Source: an uncultured Flavobacteriaceae bacterium
GTDB taxonomy: Bacteria; Bacteroidota; Bacteroidia; Flavobacteriales; Flavobacteriaceae
Length of the DNA stretch: 64,000 nt
Direction of reading: 5' to 3'
Assembly (NCBI GenBank): GCA_947497145.1
Contig: CANMFQ010000002.1
Span: forward strand, 248,001-312,000
A program made the translations under genes and the position numbers. Within the stretch, counting starts at the first letter, position 1. Every line of letters starts with the position of its first letter. Positions 52,245 through 61,965 of the stretch are shown here, piece after piece. The notes under the pieces are model-generated. The model was not told the DNA's origin. It did not search any database and worked only from the letters and a program-made list of their open reading frames with translations.

Positions 52245-55200
52245 TTACTTCGTTAATAGATAGGTTTCTAGGTAGCTAGAATTTTGTGTGAGAATAAGGA
52301 TGTCTTGTTGATTATGTCTTATAATTTTAAAATTTTTAAGATTGCCTTTTGGGTATAAATTAGTTTCAGTGTTGCTAACCGTTATGTAATTATTTTTTTT
52401 GTTTGAAAGAAGTAATATTCCTGATGTAGCATCTAGTCTAGGGGTTTCTACCTCGGTTTCATAAATATTTCCAGCTACTAAACAATCTTCAAAGCCATCA
52501 TGGTTAAAGTCATTTATTATGATATCTAAAATGGGGAACGCTTGCGCTTCAATAGGAAGTTCTTCTTGAACAAAAGTCCCATTTTTTTTGTTTATCAAAA
52601 TTATAGATTTAAAATTATTGGCCTCTTTTTGGTATGAGTATTTTAGCTTTTCACCATAGATGTCAACAAGGGTGGCCTGGGCGAAATCTTTGTATTTCGG
52701 AAATTTATTGTTTATAAAGGGCATTTGTTGTGAAGAGCATTCTTTTCCTCTTGCGGGAACATATTCTCCGTTGTATTTTTTAGTGAGTACAATGTCATTA
52801 GTGCCATTGTCATCAAAATCAGCCGCATAAATTTTAAAGGGTTTTTTGTCGCTTGCTTTGTATTTGAGGTTAAGACCAATATTTCCTACGATATAATCAG
52901 GAAAGCCGTCGTTGTTGATATCGGTTTCTTTTATAGAAAACCACCATCCTTTGGAATTTGCTAATTCTGGGGTATTTGCTTTTTGGCTGAATTTTCCTTT
53001 TTTATTTTCGAAAAACCCTATCGAAGTCCATTCACCTACTGCCACGAAATCTTGCCATCCATCTTTATTAAAATCGGTAGTAGCAATACTGTTGATAATA
53101 CCAAATTCATTCAAGGAAGGTGCTATGTTCATGGTAACATCTTGGAGCGAACCTCCCGTGTTTTCATAAAGAATAGAACCACTGTGGACGGGATAATTTT
53201 TGGCAATTATTCGATTACCTATTATTAAATCTTCATCGCCGTCTTGATCAAAATCTATCGTGGCGACACTTTTTCCACTTTTTGGGTTTTTACTTAATAT
53301 AGTGTTATTCCATTTCGTAAGGTTGCCATGCCCATCGTTCAGATATATTCTATCTGCATAATAGGAAGAACTTGGCTCAAAGGAATTGCCGCCACTTACC
53401 ACGTACAAATCTAAATCACCATCAGAATCAAAATCAAAAAAAACGGATTCCATGTCTTCATGTCCGGAGTCATTTTCTAGGATGTCAGATTTTATGTTTT
53501 TAAAACCTTTATTAGTTTGAATAAATAGTTTCCCGGGTTCACCCGAGGCACCTCCGATAAATAAGTCTTCTTTTCCGTCGTTGTTTATATCACCTTTGCT
53601 AACAAATGGACCAAAGCTTGATTGTTTATATGGAAGTAGTATTTCTTTTTCAAAATCATTATATGGGTTTTCTTTGTGTTCGTAGTGTAGCCCCAATGAT
53701 GATGCATTTATTTTTTTGAAAAAGGAATCCTTTTGTTTGGAAGTAGTAGTAACTAATTTGGCATTCTTTTCATTAAATTCTATTGTAGAATTTGCACTGA
53801 TTCCGTATTTTTCTTCAGTTGCTCCGCTTGGCCATTCTACGGTTATAGTGTCTATTATGGTTTCTGTTCCTAAGCCAAAATGAGCGATATTTTGTTGAGC
53901 AGACATATAACCACGTACTCTTTTTGTTTCAATAAATTGTGTTTTTCCGGCATGACTTATTTTAATTTTTGAAAAGCTCTCCGAATTAAATCCTATGGGC
54001 TTTATCTTAATGTAATTTCCAAGATTATTCTCTATACTAGTATTTTTGTATAAGAAAGCTTCTTCGTCTATGTTGTTTATTACGAGGTCTAGATCACCAT
54101 CATTATCAAAGTCGCCAATTGCAGTTCCATTGCTGAATGAGGGTGTTGCTAAACCCCATTCATTGGCTGTGTCTTTAAAATTTAAGCGGTTTTTATTTTC
54201 GTAAACTACATTTGATAGTTTTTCAGTAGGCATTTCATTATACAGTTGTTGTTTGATGTTTAATGGTATGTTGTTACGGTATTTTCTACGTGTACGCATA
54301 ACTTTCATTTGAAGGTCATTGTCTAAAGCGTATTTGCGGTAACCATTTGTTATAAAAACATCTTTGTCAGCATCATTATCAAGGTCAGACAATAAAACAG
54401 ACCAGCTCCAATCTGTTTTAGCCATTTGGGTTAATTGGCTAATATTGTTGAATTTGTTATTGCCAATGTTGAGCTGTAAGCTGTTATACATGTATTGGTG
54501 AGGAAAACCTTCGTAATCTACTAAATAAGAAAAACGATCGGTACTCATTGATGCCATTAAGGTTTTAGATCTAAAATTGTCTGTAGAAGCCATATCTAAT
54601 GTAAAGATGTCTTGCAGGAGGTCATTATTGATATCGGCGATGTCCACGCCCATTCCGTAAAAAGAAATTTGCTTAGTGTAAGATTTTATTGAATCTTTAA
54701 AAGTGCCATTCTTTTGATTAATAAAAAGACAGTCAGGTAAATAGTAGTCACTTGCGGTATAAATATCTAGCCAGTTATCGTTATTTATATCGCCAACACA
54801 TAAACCGAGACCGAATATTGGTCGCAACAATCCTGCTTTTTTGGTAATATCTTTGAATTTTCCATTGTCATTCCTATAAAGGTGAGAGCTGTTAAAGTAG
54901 GCAGTTTCTTCATTTTTTTGAACAAGACGTTTTAGGTTTACTGGGTCTACACCGTAAAGCTCATTTTCATTCATTACAATGCAGTCTAAATCACCATCTT
55001 TATCAAAATCAAAAAATGCTGATTGGGTTGAAATGCCTTTATCTGCTAGGCCATAGAGTTCTGCTGATTCTGTAAAGGTTAAGTCTTTGTTGTTTATAAA
55101 TAACAAATTATTTCTGTTACTTCTGTTGTTTGGCCCACCTTGTGATATGTAAATATCATTGAAGCCATCATTATTGATGTCTACAAAGGTGACTCCGTTT

Positions 55201-55646
55201 GACCATTTTTTGTTGTTGTTGATATTTGCTTTTGTTGAAATGTCTTCAAAAACAAAATTGCCTTTGTTTAAGTAAAGTTTATTTGGTACTTGATTACCAC
55301 AAAAAAAGATGTCTAAGAGTCCGTCATTATTTATGTCTTCGACGCCAACTCCTGCTCCGTTATAAAAATAATCAAAGTTAAAAAGGTTATCTAAAGTAGT
55401 AATGTTCTCTTTTAGATCGTTGCTAAAGTGAATATTACTTTGCTTACTTGGTATTTTCTTAAATAACAGGTTTGTTGCAACAGTTCTTTTTTTTGGTGTG
55501 AGTTGTTTTTTATTCGGTTTATTTAAATCATTACAAGAAGTGAGACAGATATTTGATACTATCAAAGTAGACAAAAACACTACTATTTGTAGGATTTTTG
55601 CTTTGTAAAAGCGTGGTAAAGTATTAAGATTTTGGATTGTATTCAA
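52245..55646 (-). CDS. VCBS/FG-GAP-repeat lipoprotein with ASPIC/UnbV domain
   Basis: 1133 residues. The signal ends in ICLTSC (lipidated Cys 38). There are two blocks of calcium-binding FG-GAP/VCBS repeats (about 70-530 and about 650-1050), recognisable by repeated D-x-D/N-x-D-G phrases: VEDINNDGLLDIFF, FDFDKDGDLDCIV, GDFDNDGDLDLVI, TDINNDGFPDYIVG. An ASPIC/UnbV domain lies at about 560-635 (VRGYMSAQQNIAHFGLG, DTITVEWPSGATEE). This architecture forms integrin-like beta-propellers on the surface of marine Bacteroidota and commonly accompanies SusC/SusD pairs. It begins 28 bp upstream of the terminator of the second Sus operon and leads the three-gene cluster toward the ASST gene. Confidence 0.88.
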   Translation of the reverse strand: MNTIQNLNTLPRFYKAKILQIVVFLSTLIVSNICLTSCNDLNKPNKKQLTPKKRTVATNLLFKKIPSKQSNIHFSNDLKENITTLDNLFNFDYFYNGAGVGVEDINNDGLLDIFFCGNQVPNKLYLNKGNFVFEDISTKANINNNKKWSNGVTFVDINNDGFNDIYISQGGPNNRSNRNNLLFINNKDLTFTESAELYGLADKGISTQSAFFDFDKDGDLDCIVMNENELYGVDPVNLKRLVQKNEETAYFNSSHLYRNDNGKFKDITKKAGLLRPIFGLGLCVGDINNDNWLDIYTASDYYLPDCLFINQKNGTFKDSIKSYTKQISFYGMGVDIADINNDLLQDIFTLDMASTDNFRSKTLMASMSTDRFSYLVDYEGFPHQYMYNSLQLNIGNNKFNNISQLTQMAKTDWSWSVLLSDLDNDADKDVFITNGYRKYALDNDLQMKVMRTRRKYRNNIPLNIKQQLYNEMPTEKLSNVVYENKNRLNFKDTANEWGLATPSFSNGTAIGDFDNDGDLDLVINNIDEEAFLYKNTSIENNLGNYIKIKPIGFNSESFSKIKISHAGKTQFIETKRVRGYMSAQQNIAHFGLGTETIIDTITVEWPSGATEEKYGISANSTIEFNEKNAKLVTTTSKQKDSFFKKINASSLGLHYEHKENPYNDFEKEILLPYKQSSFGPFVSKGDINNDGKEDLFIGGASGEPGKLFIQTNKGFKNIKSDILENDSGHEDMESVFFDFDSDGDLDLYVVSGGNSFEPSSSYYADRIYLNDGHGNLTKWNNTILSKNPKSGKSVATIDFDQDGDEDLIIGNRIIAKNYPVHSGSILYENTGGSLQDVTMNIAPSLNEFGIINSIATTDFNKDGWQDFVAVGEWTSIGFFENKKGKFSQKANTPELANSKGWWFSIKETDINNDGFPDYIVGNIGLNLKYKASDKKPFKIYAADFDDNGTNDIVLTKKYNGEYVPARGKECSSQQMPFINNKFPKYKDFAQATLVDIYGEKLKYSYQKEANNFKSIILINKKNGTFVQEELPIEAQAFPILDIIINDFNHDGFEDCLVAGNIYETEVETPRLDATSGILLLSNKKNNYITVSNTETNLYPKGNLKNFKIIRHNQQDILILTQNSSYLETYLLTK

Positions 55647-55673
55647 TTGTGTTCGTATTATTTGTGGTATAAA

Positions 55674-55704
55674 AAAAACTGCCCGAATATGTCGAGCAGT
55701 TTTT
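55674..55704 (-). terminator. Intrinsic terminator of the second Sus operon
   Basis: Stem of 12 pairs with one internal mismatch (55674-55686 with 55692-55704) around a five-base loop, continuing into an eight-T run on the minus strand. It is 28 bp after the lipoprotein stop codon and just upstream of the VCBS gene. Confidence 0.8.
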
Positions 55705-55731
55705 ATAAATAACAGTATGATAAAAGTAAAT

Positions 55732-56604
55732 TTAACCTTTACAAATATTTAAAACTAGCTCTCCTTGAGATGGAGTAGGACCATCTTTAATAGCAAGTTC
55801 ATCAGTAGGAGCAGTGATTTCATAGCTGTGTTCTTCTTCAAACCTCCCTGCTACGTAGGTGAAAACCAATTCTGTAGTACCTTCTGGTACATCAACATTA
55901 TGAGAAGTTGCACTACCGGCTTCCAAAGTATATTCGGTAACGGTACCATCTATGTTTACAGTGATTTTTGCACCATCCCATCCATCGCCATAGCTATCTG
56001 CAAGTTCCATAACGTATCTTCCTGGTACAGGTGATGGTGGAATACATTTGATAGTTCTGTCATATTGAAAAGGAGAAGCTAAGAACGAACCAGATAGAGT
56101 ACTTGTGTTACCTGAATTTGTAAACACACGGCCATCTGTTAATGTAGAAGCTAATCTAAAAAAGATAACATCTCCACCGTCAAAATCACCTTCAACTAAC
56201 CCTAAGTTAGTTAATGCTTGACCAAGTGTTGATTCATATGATGCACGAGGTAGTCCAAATGGGCCTTCTTCGAATTCACTAGCTGGAACAGTAGCTACTA
56301 AAACTTCGGCAGGACTTACGTTGCCATTATCAGGAGTATTGTCAATAAAATTAACGAAGATTTCCATCTTCTCTAAAAGTTTGCCATTTTCTACATCTTG
56401 GGCTTCCACGGTAAATCCGTAAATAGATGAAGTGTCAAATCTATCGTAGTCGCCTCCTGAGGTGCCTACAGTTCTAAGAATGGCTCCTCTTGTTGTGGTT
56501 TCGAATATCTCATCTATAACTTTGTCGCCATCATCACAACCTGTGAGAAGTAAACCAGCGAAAGCGATGATTGTCAAATATTTTAAATTTATTTTCATTG
56601 TCAT
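55732..56604 (-). CDS. Sus-associated outer-membrane lipoprotein, paralogue with different C-terminus
   Basis: 290 residues from 56604 (an alternative ATG at 56598 gives two fewer), lipobox LLLTGC. The region about 65-180 is homologous to the lipoprotein at 43680 (FVNFIDNTPDNGN, ATVPASEF, FDGGDVIFFRLASTLTDG). The C-terminal part (about 195-290) is a different domain with the DSYGDGWDGA motif, GTVTEYTLEAGSATSH and TELVFTYVAGRFEEE, known from many secreted Bacteroidota beta-sandwich modules. It is the third gene of the second Sus triad, 9 bp after SusD, and probably binds substrate at the cell surface. Confidence 0.82.
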   Translation of the reverse strand: MTMKINLKYLTIIAFAGLLLTGCDDGDKVIDEIFETTTRGAILRTVGTSGGDYDRFDTSSIYGFTVEAQDVENGKLLEKMEIFVNFIDNTPDNGNVSPAEVLVATVPASEFEEGPFGLPRASYESTLGQALTNLGLVEGDFDGGDVIFFRLASTLTDGRVFTNSGNTSTLSGSFLASPFQYDRTIKCIPPSPVPGRYVMELADSYGDGWDGAKITVNIDGTVTEYTLEAGSATSHNVDVPEGTTELVFTYVAGRFEEEHSYEITAPTDELAIKDGPTPSQGELVLNICKG

Positions 56605-56612
56605 TTCATTTT

Positions 56613-58289
56613 TTAGTTAGCAGGTGGGAATGCTGGTCCAGCAGGATTAGTATCCCAAAAAACTTGAGTTTTATTATCTGTTCGTTGAGTCAGATTAGAA
56701 TTGGTAACCACTTCGCTTGAAGGATATAAGAATGTCCTTGGGAAGGGCCCAGGGTTAAGCTCCCAGTTTGGTGATAGCGTAGTAGGGAATCCTGTTTTTC
56801 TATAGTAATTATAGGATTCCGCAGCTCCTCCGTATAAAGCTACCCAATATTGCTCAGAAAATAGATTAATCTTATCATCCCCTGTTGCAGCAGCATAATC
56901 ATCCATAATGTTATCAACAAAAATAGTTATTTCAGCTTCTGTTGGTTCTGTAGATAAATCTGATTCAGTATCTAGTGCTGCAAAGGTTTTTACTTTAGCA
57001 ATAGATTTTTCTATACCTGCCTTTAAAAAGGCGGTTGCGTCACCACCTGTTGCAATTGCGTTTTGCCCTTTCCAAAATTCAACATAAGAGGATAGAATTA
57101 TTGGCTCAATACCTGCTCCTTTACCACCTCTACCAAGATTTACTTTTGAAAAACTACCGTCATCAAATAGTCCAGCTGCTGGGTATACTCCAGAAGCAGT
57201 TCTAGTAAAGCCATCAGGAGGAGTACCTTCATTATTTCCATGTGATCTTCCCCAATAACCCTGTTTTAAATAGCAATAATCAAAACCAGCATAATGTGCT
57301 GGAACCGGTGCTAATGAACATACTAAGGTTTCTTCGTTTGGTCCATCTGAATCTTCAGCCCCAGGAGTTGTTTCACTTTGTCGGTGAAAATAATATAATC
57401 TCCTAGGATCTGAGGTATTAAGCATTTTAGCCATTAGCCAATTGCTTTTGTAGATGTCTGCTCCTGATGTTTGATAATCATCAGCATAATCAGGGTGGCG
57501 ATTGTCCGGAGCGTTGTCTCTAGTGCCAAATTGCCATTCAAAATCATCAGCTGCACTGCTTATGTAGTTGTTGCCAGCTACAATAGCGTTGAATGATGCA
57601 GCATCACCAGTAGTAACTGCGGCTCTTAAACGAATACTATTTATCAGTTTAATCCATTTCCCCGTATCTCCTTCATAAAAGAAATCTGTAGCGCCTTGGG
57701 TAGAAGGTTCTGCAGCAAAAAGTGCCTCTGCTTCACTCAATAGATTCAAAGCCGAATTATAAACTGATTGTCCGTCGTCCAGCATTGGGGCTGGAAACTC
57801 TACAGGATTATTTGCTTGTGTGAATACAGCTTCTCCCAAGAAGTCTACTGTAAGCATAAGCATATGCGCTTGAAGGGTTTTGCCAACAGCAATATGAAAA
57901 GTAAAGTCGGTGTCCGATTCTTCATTTATAGATTCAAGGGTACTTACGTTTGTGAAAATACCAACTTTTACTCCACTATCACCTATTCCATTGCTGCCAC
58001 TACTATATAATCGCTCCCAAACACCATTGAGTGTATTTCCCGGATATGCGTTAAAATAGTTTCTGCCGTTCATATATTCAATTCTAGTTAATTCAGCGGC
58101 TCTATTGTTAAATACTTGAATATTAGTACCGTAGGCTAATTGAATTGAATTTAAAAGCAAATTAGGATCTGCTTGATTAGATGCGAGATCGTTGGGACTT
58201 ACCTTTAGATCTAAATCAGTTGTTTCACAAGAATTCAAAAGCGTGCCTGCTATGAAAACCGTCAAAACATATTTTAATATTTTTTTCAT
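56613..58289 (-). CDS. SusD/RagB-family nutrient-binding outer-membrane lipoprotein, paralogue 2
   Basis: 558 residues, lipobox GTLLNSC (Cys 21). N-terminal TTDLDLKVSPNDL and NSIQLAYGTNIQVFNNRAAE match the opening of the SusD-like_2 protein at 44650. WVALYGGAAESYNYYRKTGF is the matching C-terminal phrase (SusD1 has WHIASFGNGLDAYNNYRRTG). It forms the mobile lid of the SusC barrel. There are 25 bp between it and SusC, and it is followed by its lipoprotein after 8 bp. Length and domain order are normal. Confidence 0.93.
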   Translation of the reverse strand: MKKILKYVLTVFIAGTLLNSCETTDLDLKVSPNDLASNQADPNLLLNSIQLAYGTNIQVFNNRAAELTRIEYMNGRNYFNAYPGNTLNGVWERLYSSGSNGIGDSGVKVGIFTNVSTLESINEESDTDFTFHIAVGKTLQAHMLMLTVDFLGEAVFTQANNPVEFPAPMLDDGQSVYNSALNLLSEAEALFAAEPSTQGATDFFYEGDTGKWIKLINSIRLRAAVTTGDAASFNAIVAGNNYISSAADDFEWQFGTRDNAPDNRHPDYADDYQTSGADIYKSNWLMAKMLNTSDPRRLYYFHRQSETTPGAEDSDGPNEETLVCSLAPVPAHYAGFDYCYLKQGYWGRSHGNNEGTPPDGFTRTASGVYPAAGLFDDGSFSKVNLGRGGKGAGIEPIILSSYVEFWKGQNAIATGGDATAFLKAGIEKSIAKVKTFAALDTESDLSTEPTEAEITIFVDNIMDDYAAATGDDKINLFSEQYWVALYGGAAESYNYYRKTGFPTTLSPNWELNPGPFPRTFLYPSSEVVTNSNLTQRTDNKTQVFWDTNPAGPAFPPAN

Positions 58290-58314
58290 GATTTTTTGTT
58301 TTAAATGCTAGAAT

Positions 58315-61300
58315 TTAGAAAGATGCTCTTAGGCTTATTCCGTAGCGTCTGGCGCTAGGTCCATTTATGAAATCAAAACCTTGACTATTACCAACACCAG
58401 CTCCCTGAATGTTAGGATCGAAATTAGCACCTTTAGGAGTGTTATATGCATCATACCAAAGGTTAAATCCTTGAGCAGTGATACTTAGAGATCCAAAAGG
58501 GGTTTTGTCTAAGTATTTTGATGGGAATGAATAAGAAAGTGATAATTCTTGCAGTCTTATTACAGAAGCATCATATACTTTAAGTTCTACAGGGCCAAAT
58601 AAAATATTATTAAAGAAATAAGTTGAATTGTTTATTTGTTTTTCATTGGGTAGACCGGTAGTTTGATTAACACCTGGCAATATATAGGTGTTTTCTCTGT
58701 CAACGGTTTCTTGAATAATTCCTCGACCCAATAAGGTTGCTACCGTATTTGATACGATATCACCACCTTTTATATGACTGATTTGAAAGCCTAATCTCCA
58801 ATTTTTATATGATAATGAGTTGATAAGGTTCATAACATAATCAGGATTCGGGTTACCAATTATAGGAGTATTTCCTTCGCTGTCTTGTTCGGCAACAACG
58901 TAATCACCTGCGTCATCTACTAGGTAATTTCCGTTTTCATCTCTCGATAAAGCTGTACCTACAATAACGCCTAATTGTTGTCCTTTAATTGCCGCGTTAC
59001 CTCCACGTGTTAGGTCACTACTACCTGCGTAAATAATGATGTCTTGTTCTTGTTCTGCAACAATAAATTTACTTTTGGTAAAATTCATTCTTGTGTTCCA
59101 GTTGAATCCATCTGATTTGTCACTTCTAAACCAGTCAAGACCCAAATCTATTTCGATACCATCACCTTCAATTTTACCTACGTTACTTTGCGTAAAAGTA
59201 AAACCAGTAGATGCAGCTAAAGGTTCTCTTACAATTAAATCTTTTGTAGTACGATCAAAATAAGTGAAGTCTAAACTAATTCTGTTTCTTAAGAATTTTG
59301 ATTCAAAACCAAATTCAATTTCCGAAAGTAATTCAGGCTTTAAGTCTGGATTTGCTTTAAATCCAGCTACTTGGTTTGTGGTTACGTCAGCTGCATCACC
59401 CGAAACTTGAGTGTTTTGCTCAACAATACTTACTGTAGGGTAGGCAGTTGGGAAGGTTGCAGATTGTCCAATACCAGCTCGTAATTTTAGAAAATTTAAC
59501 CCGTTTTCCGTTTTTATTCCAGGAAAAGCAGCAGTTGGTAAAAATGATAAACTTGCACTTGGGTAAGTTTGGCTATTGTTTTCTGTAATTAGGTTAGATA
59601 CCCAGTCTGTTCTAGTTGAAGCGGTTAAAAATAACATATTGTCATAATCAAATGTAGCTTGTCCAAGGATACCAGCTATATTTCGCTTTTCTGCATATTG
59701 AATAGGTGTTTGATTTGAATAGTTGAAATGTCGCTTAACACCATATACAATTTGACCTGTACTGCGAACTCCTTGTTGGTCAAATTCTGTTGATCGTGTT
59801 GTTGCACCAACGTTAAAAGTCATGCCAAGTTTTTCTGAAAGATCATAATTACCATTTAAGGCAACGTAGTGATCCCAAATCGTATTATTATTGTCATAGG
59901 TATTTAAGAAACCGAAAATGGCGTCTGAAAATCGTACCCCACCTTTATTCGAGCTTTGTGTATTGCGCTCATTGTAGAAATCCATTCCACCTCGATAAAG
60001 GACATTTAAATTATCATTGATGTCATATTTCAAAGAAGCGTTCCAAAAAAATCTGTTCGTTAACTGACGATTGGTAACGTTTTTCGCGATCCATCTTGGA
60101 TTGATGATATCATTACCATTTCGGTAGTAGATACTTGAAAAATTATCAGGATCTTCGAAAGGTAGACCTAGTAAATCAATACTTCTTGGTGTGAAAAATA
60201 TATTAGCAAATAAAGAAAGTCCCTCAGTACCATTACCTAAACTCGCTGCAACTGGAGGAGATAAATAGTCAGACCTTGAGAAATTCATTGTCGCTGAAAC
60301 GGTAAATTTATTAGATAATTTTGATCGACCACCAACAGAGATATTAGTTCTAGAAAGTGAGTTTCCGGGAACAAAACTATCATCGTCTAAATAACCAACA
60401 TTAACATTATAGCTTGTATTACCGTCTGCTGTAGCTCCGTTAATATTCACTGAGGTGCTTGAAGTACCCCCGTCAGATAAAAATTCTTCAAGTGAATCAT
60501 AAGGCTTCCAAGCATATCTTTTATTGGCAAACTGTCTTGCTAATGTGCTAGTACCTGTGTTAGGGCCATTTGGATTTAAAAATGCTGATGTTGAGTATGG
60601 ATGTGCTAACGTGCCATTTTCGTCAATAGCAGGTTGTCTTCCCCATCCAGAAACACCACCTTCTTCAAAGCTAGGTCCCCAGTTACTAAAGAACCATCCA
60701 AAAGATTGGTCAAAACCATTACCGTATTTAGATTGTTGATCAGGTGCAGAAGCAAACTGATTTACAAAATAAGATTGATTTACAGTAATCTCTGTTTTTT
60801 TAGGGCCAGATGCACCTGAAGCACCAGCTTTGGTTGTAATCAAGATAACACCATTCTTACCTTGAGAACCGTAAAGCGTTGCTGCAGCTAAACCTTTAAG
60901 TACTTCTACTTTAGCAATATTGTTAGGATCTAAATCTAAGAACCTTGATGAACCTGTATTTCCAGAACGAAAACTTGGATTGTCAACATCATTTGGATCG
61001 GCGCCACCTGTGCTACCTGCATTAGTGTCACTGCTAAAAGGAACTCCATCTACAACGAAAAGAGCCTGGTTACTACCACTAAAAGAACTTAATCCCCTAA
61101 TGATTACGTTGGTCGCTGAACCAGCCATACCACCTGCAGCGGTGATTTGAACTCCAGAAGCTTTTCCTGCAAGAACACGAGCGACATCACCTTCTGCTCT
61201 TGATTCTAAATCTTCAGAATCAACTGAAGATACGGCAAAACCAAGTGCTTTTTTTTCTCGTTTGATACCTTGGGCGGTTACAACAACTTCTTCCAAAGCT

Positions 61301-61599
61301 TGGGCGTCTTCTTGCATTTGAACATTTATCGTGCTGCTTGCTCCAATAGGTTTCTTTATGTCTTTCTGACCAATGTAAGAAAATAATAAAGTTTGACCTT
61401 CACTACCTTTGATGGAATAGTTTCCGTCAAAATCAGTTTGAGTACCAGTAGTTGTGCCTTCTACAACGATATTAACACCGGGTAGTGGGACACCATCTTG
61501 GTCCGTTACCGTGCCGGTAATCGTTTTGTCTTGTGCAAAAGATAAATGCACGACAAACGCTAGTAATAGCGTTAAGATTCCATTTAATTTTGTTCTCAT
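58315..61599 (-). CDS. SusC/RagA-family TonB-linked outer-membrane transporter, paralogue 2
   Basis: 1094 residues. Signal peptide identical in residues to that of the SusC at 46334, then the carboxypeptidase-regulatory-like domain (PLPGVNIVVEGTTTGTQT), plug (RGLSSFSGSNQALFVVDGVP, VLKGLAAATLYGSQGKNGVI) and a barrel ending in YGISLRASF. The plug has an extra segment near residues 200-225 (NAGSTGGADPNDVDNPSFRS) absent from the paralogue, which accounts for much of the additional length. It is the first gene of the second triad. Expression probably starts from its own promoter in the leader shared with SusC 1. Confidence 0.95.
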   Translation of the reverse strand: MRTKLNGILTLLLAFVVHLSFAQDKTITGTVTDQDGVPLPGVNIVVEGTTTGTQTDFDGNYSIKGSEGQTLLFSYIGQKDIKKPIGASSTINVQMQEDAQALEEVVVTAQGIKREKKALGFAVSSVDSEDLESRAEGDVARVLAGKASGVQITAAGGMAGSATNVIIRGLSSFSGSNQALFVVDGVPFSSDTNAGSTGGADPNDVDNPSFRSGNTGSSRFLDLDPNNIAKVEVLKGLAAATLYGSQGKNGVILITTKAGASGASGPKKTEITVNQSYFVNQFASAPDQQSKYGNGFDQSFGWFFSNWGPSFEEGGVSGWGRQPAIDENGTLAHPYSTSAFLNPNGPNTGTSTLARQFANKRYAWKPYDSLEEFLSDGGTSSTSVNINGATADGNTSYNVNVGYLDDDSFVPGNSLSRTNISVGGRSKLSNKFTVSATMNFSRSDYLSPPVAASLGNGTEGLSLFANIFFTPRSIDLLGLPFEDPDNFSSIYYRNGNDIINPRWIAKNVTNRQLTNRFFWNASLKYDINDNLNVLYRGGMDFYNERNTQSSNKGGVRFSDAIFGFLNTYDNNNTIWDHYVALNGNYDLSEKLGMTFNVGATTRSTEFDQQGVRSTGQIVYGVKRHFNYSNQTPIQYAEKRNIAGILGQATFDYDNMLFLTASTRTDWVSNLITENNSQTYPSASLSFLPTAAFPGIKTENGLNFLKLRAGIGQSATFPTAYPTVSIVEQNTQVSGDAADVTTNQVAGFKANPDLKPELLSEIEFGFESKFLRNRISLDFTYFDRTTKDLIVREPLAASTGFTFTQSNVGKIEGDGIEIDLGLDWFRSDKSDGFNWNTRMNFTKSKFIVAEQEQDIIIYAGSSDLTRGGNAAIKGQQLGVIVGTALSRDENGNYLVDDAGDYVVAEQDSEGNTPIIGNPNPDYVMNLINSLSYKNWRLGFQISHIKGGDIVSNTVATLLGRGIIQETVDRENTYILPGVNQTTGLPNEKQINNSTYFFNNILFGPVELKVYDASVIRLQELSLSYSFPSKYLDKTPFGSLSITAQGFNLWYDAYNTPKGANFDPNIQGAGVGNSQGFDFINGPSARRYGISLRASF

Positions 61600-61657
61600 T
61601 TTTTAATTATTTGAATTAGCTAGCGACAAAAATCCTAATTTCATGTTAATAATCCAA
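61600..61657 (-). promoter_or_regulatory. Conserved leader/promoter-proximal element of susC gene 2
   Basis: Blocks TTGG, TTATTAACATGAA, GATTTTT and AGCTAATTCAAATAATT precede the ATG, as in susC gene 1. The last block is identical over 17 bases in both. Confidence 0.5.
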
Positions 61658-61803
61658 GTATATATTAATAAAACTTTATGAATACTTTTCTTTCGATTAT
61701 ATTTTTTCAGAATCTTAGTTGGCTGTTTTACGGTGTTTGGTTTGTGTTATCTATTAGGTTGATCGGGTCAGATGTTATAAATAGGAATTCGCTTTTTTTA
61801 TAG

Positions 61804-61825
61804 TTTTTTTTTTTTTTTTTTTTTT
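61804..61825 (+). repeat. 22-base T homopolymer
   Basis: The sequence TAG is followed by 22 consecutive T. It lies about 200 bp upstream of both susC 2 and the rpsL promoter. Such tracts are prone to slippage and to sequencing error. Confidence 0.9.
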
Positions 61826-61965
61826 GATTTTCGCGATTTTGGAATTATGTTGTTTTGTGGTGTAGATTTTTTTGATATCGATGCTTTGTTTCGGATATTA
61901 ATATATTGATTATCAACTTGGATTAATTGACGTTGAAAAAAATATAAAAATTTAATACGCTTACG

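Noticed and set aside
43680-61599. The Sus cluster as a classical polysaccharide utilisation locus
   Set aside because: No glycoside hydrolase, lyase, sulfatase or dedicated regulator is present, so no glycan substrate can be claimed.
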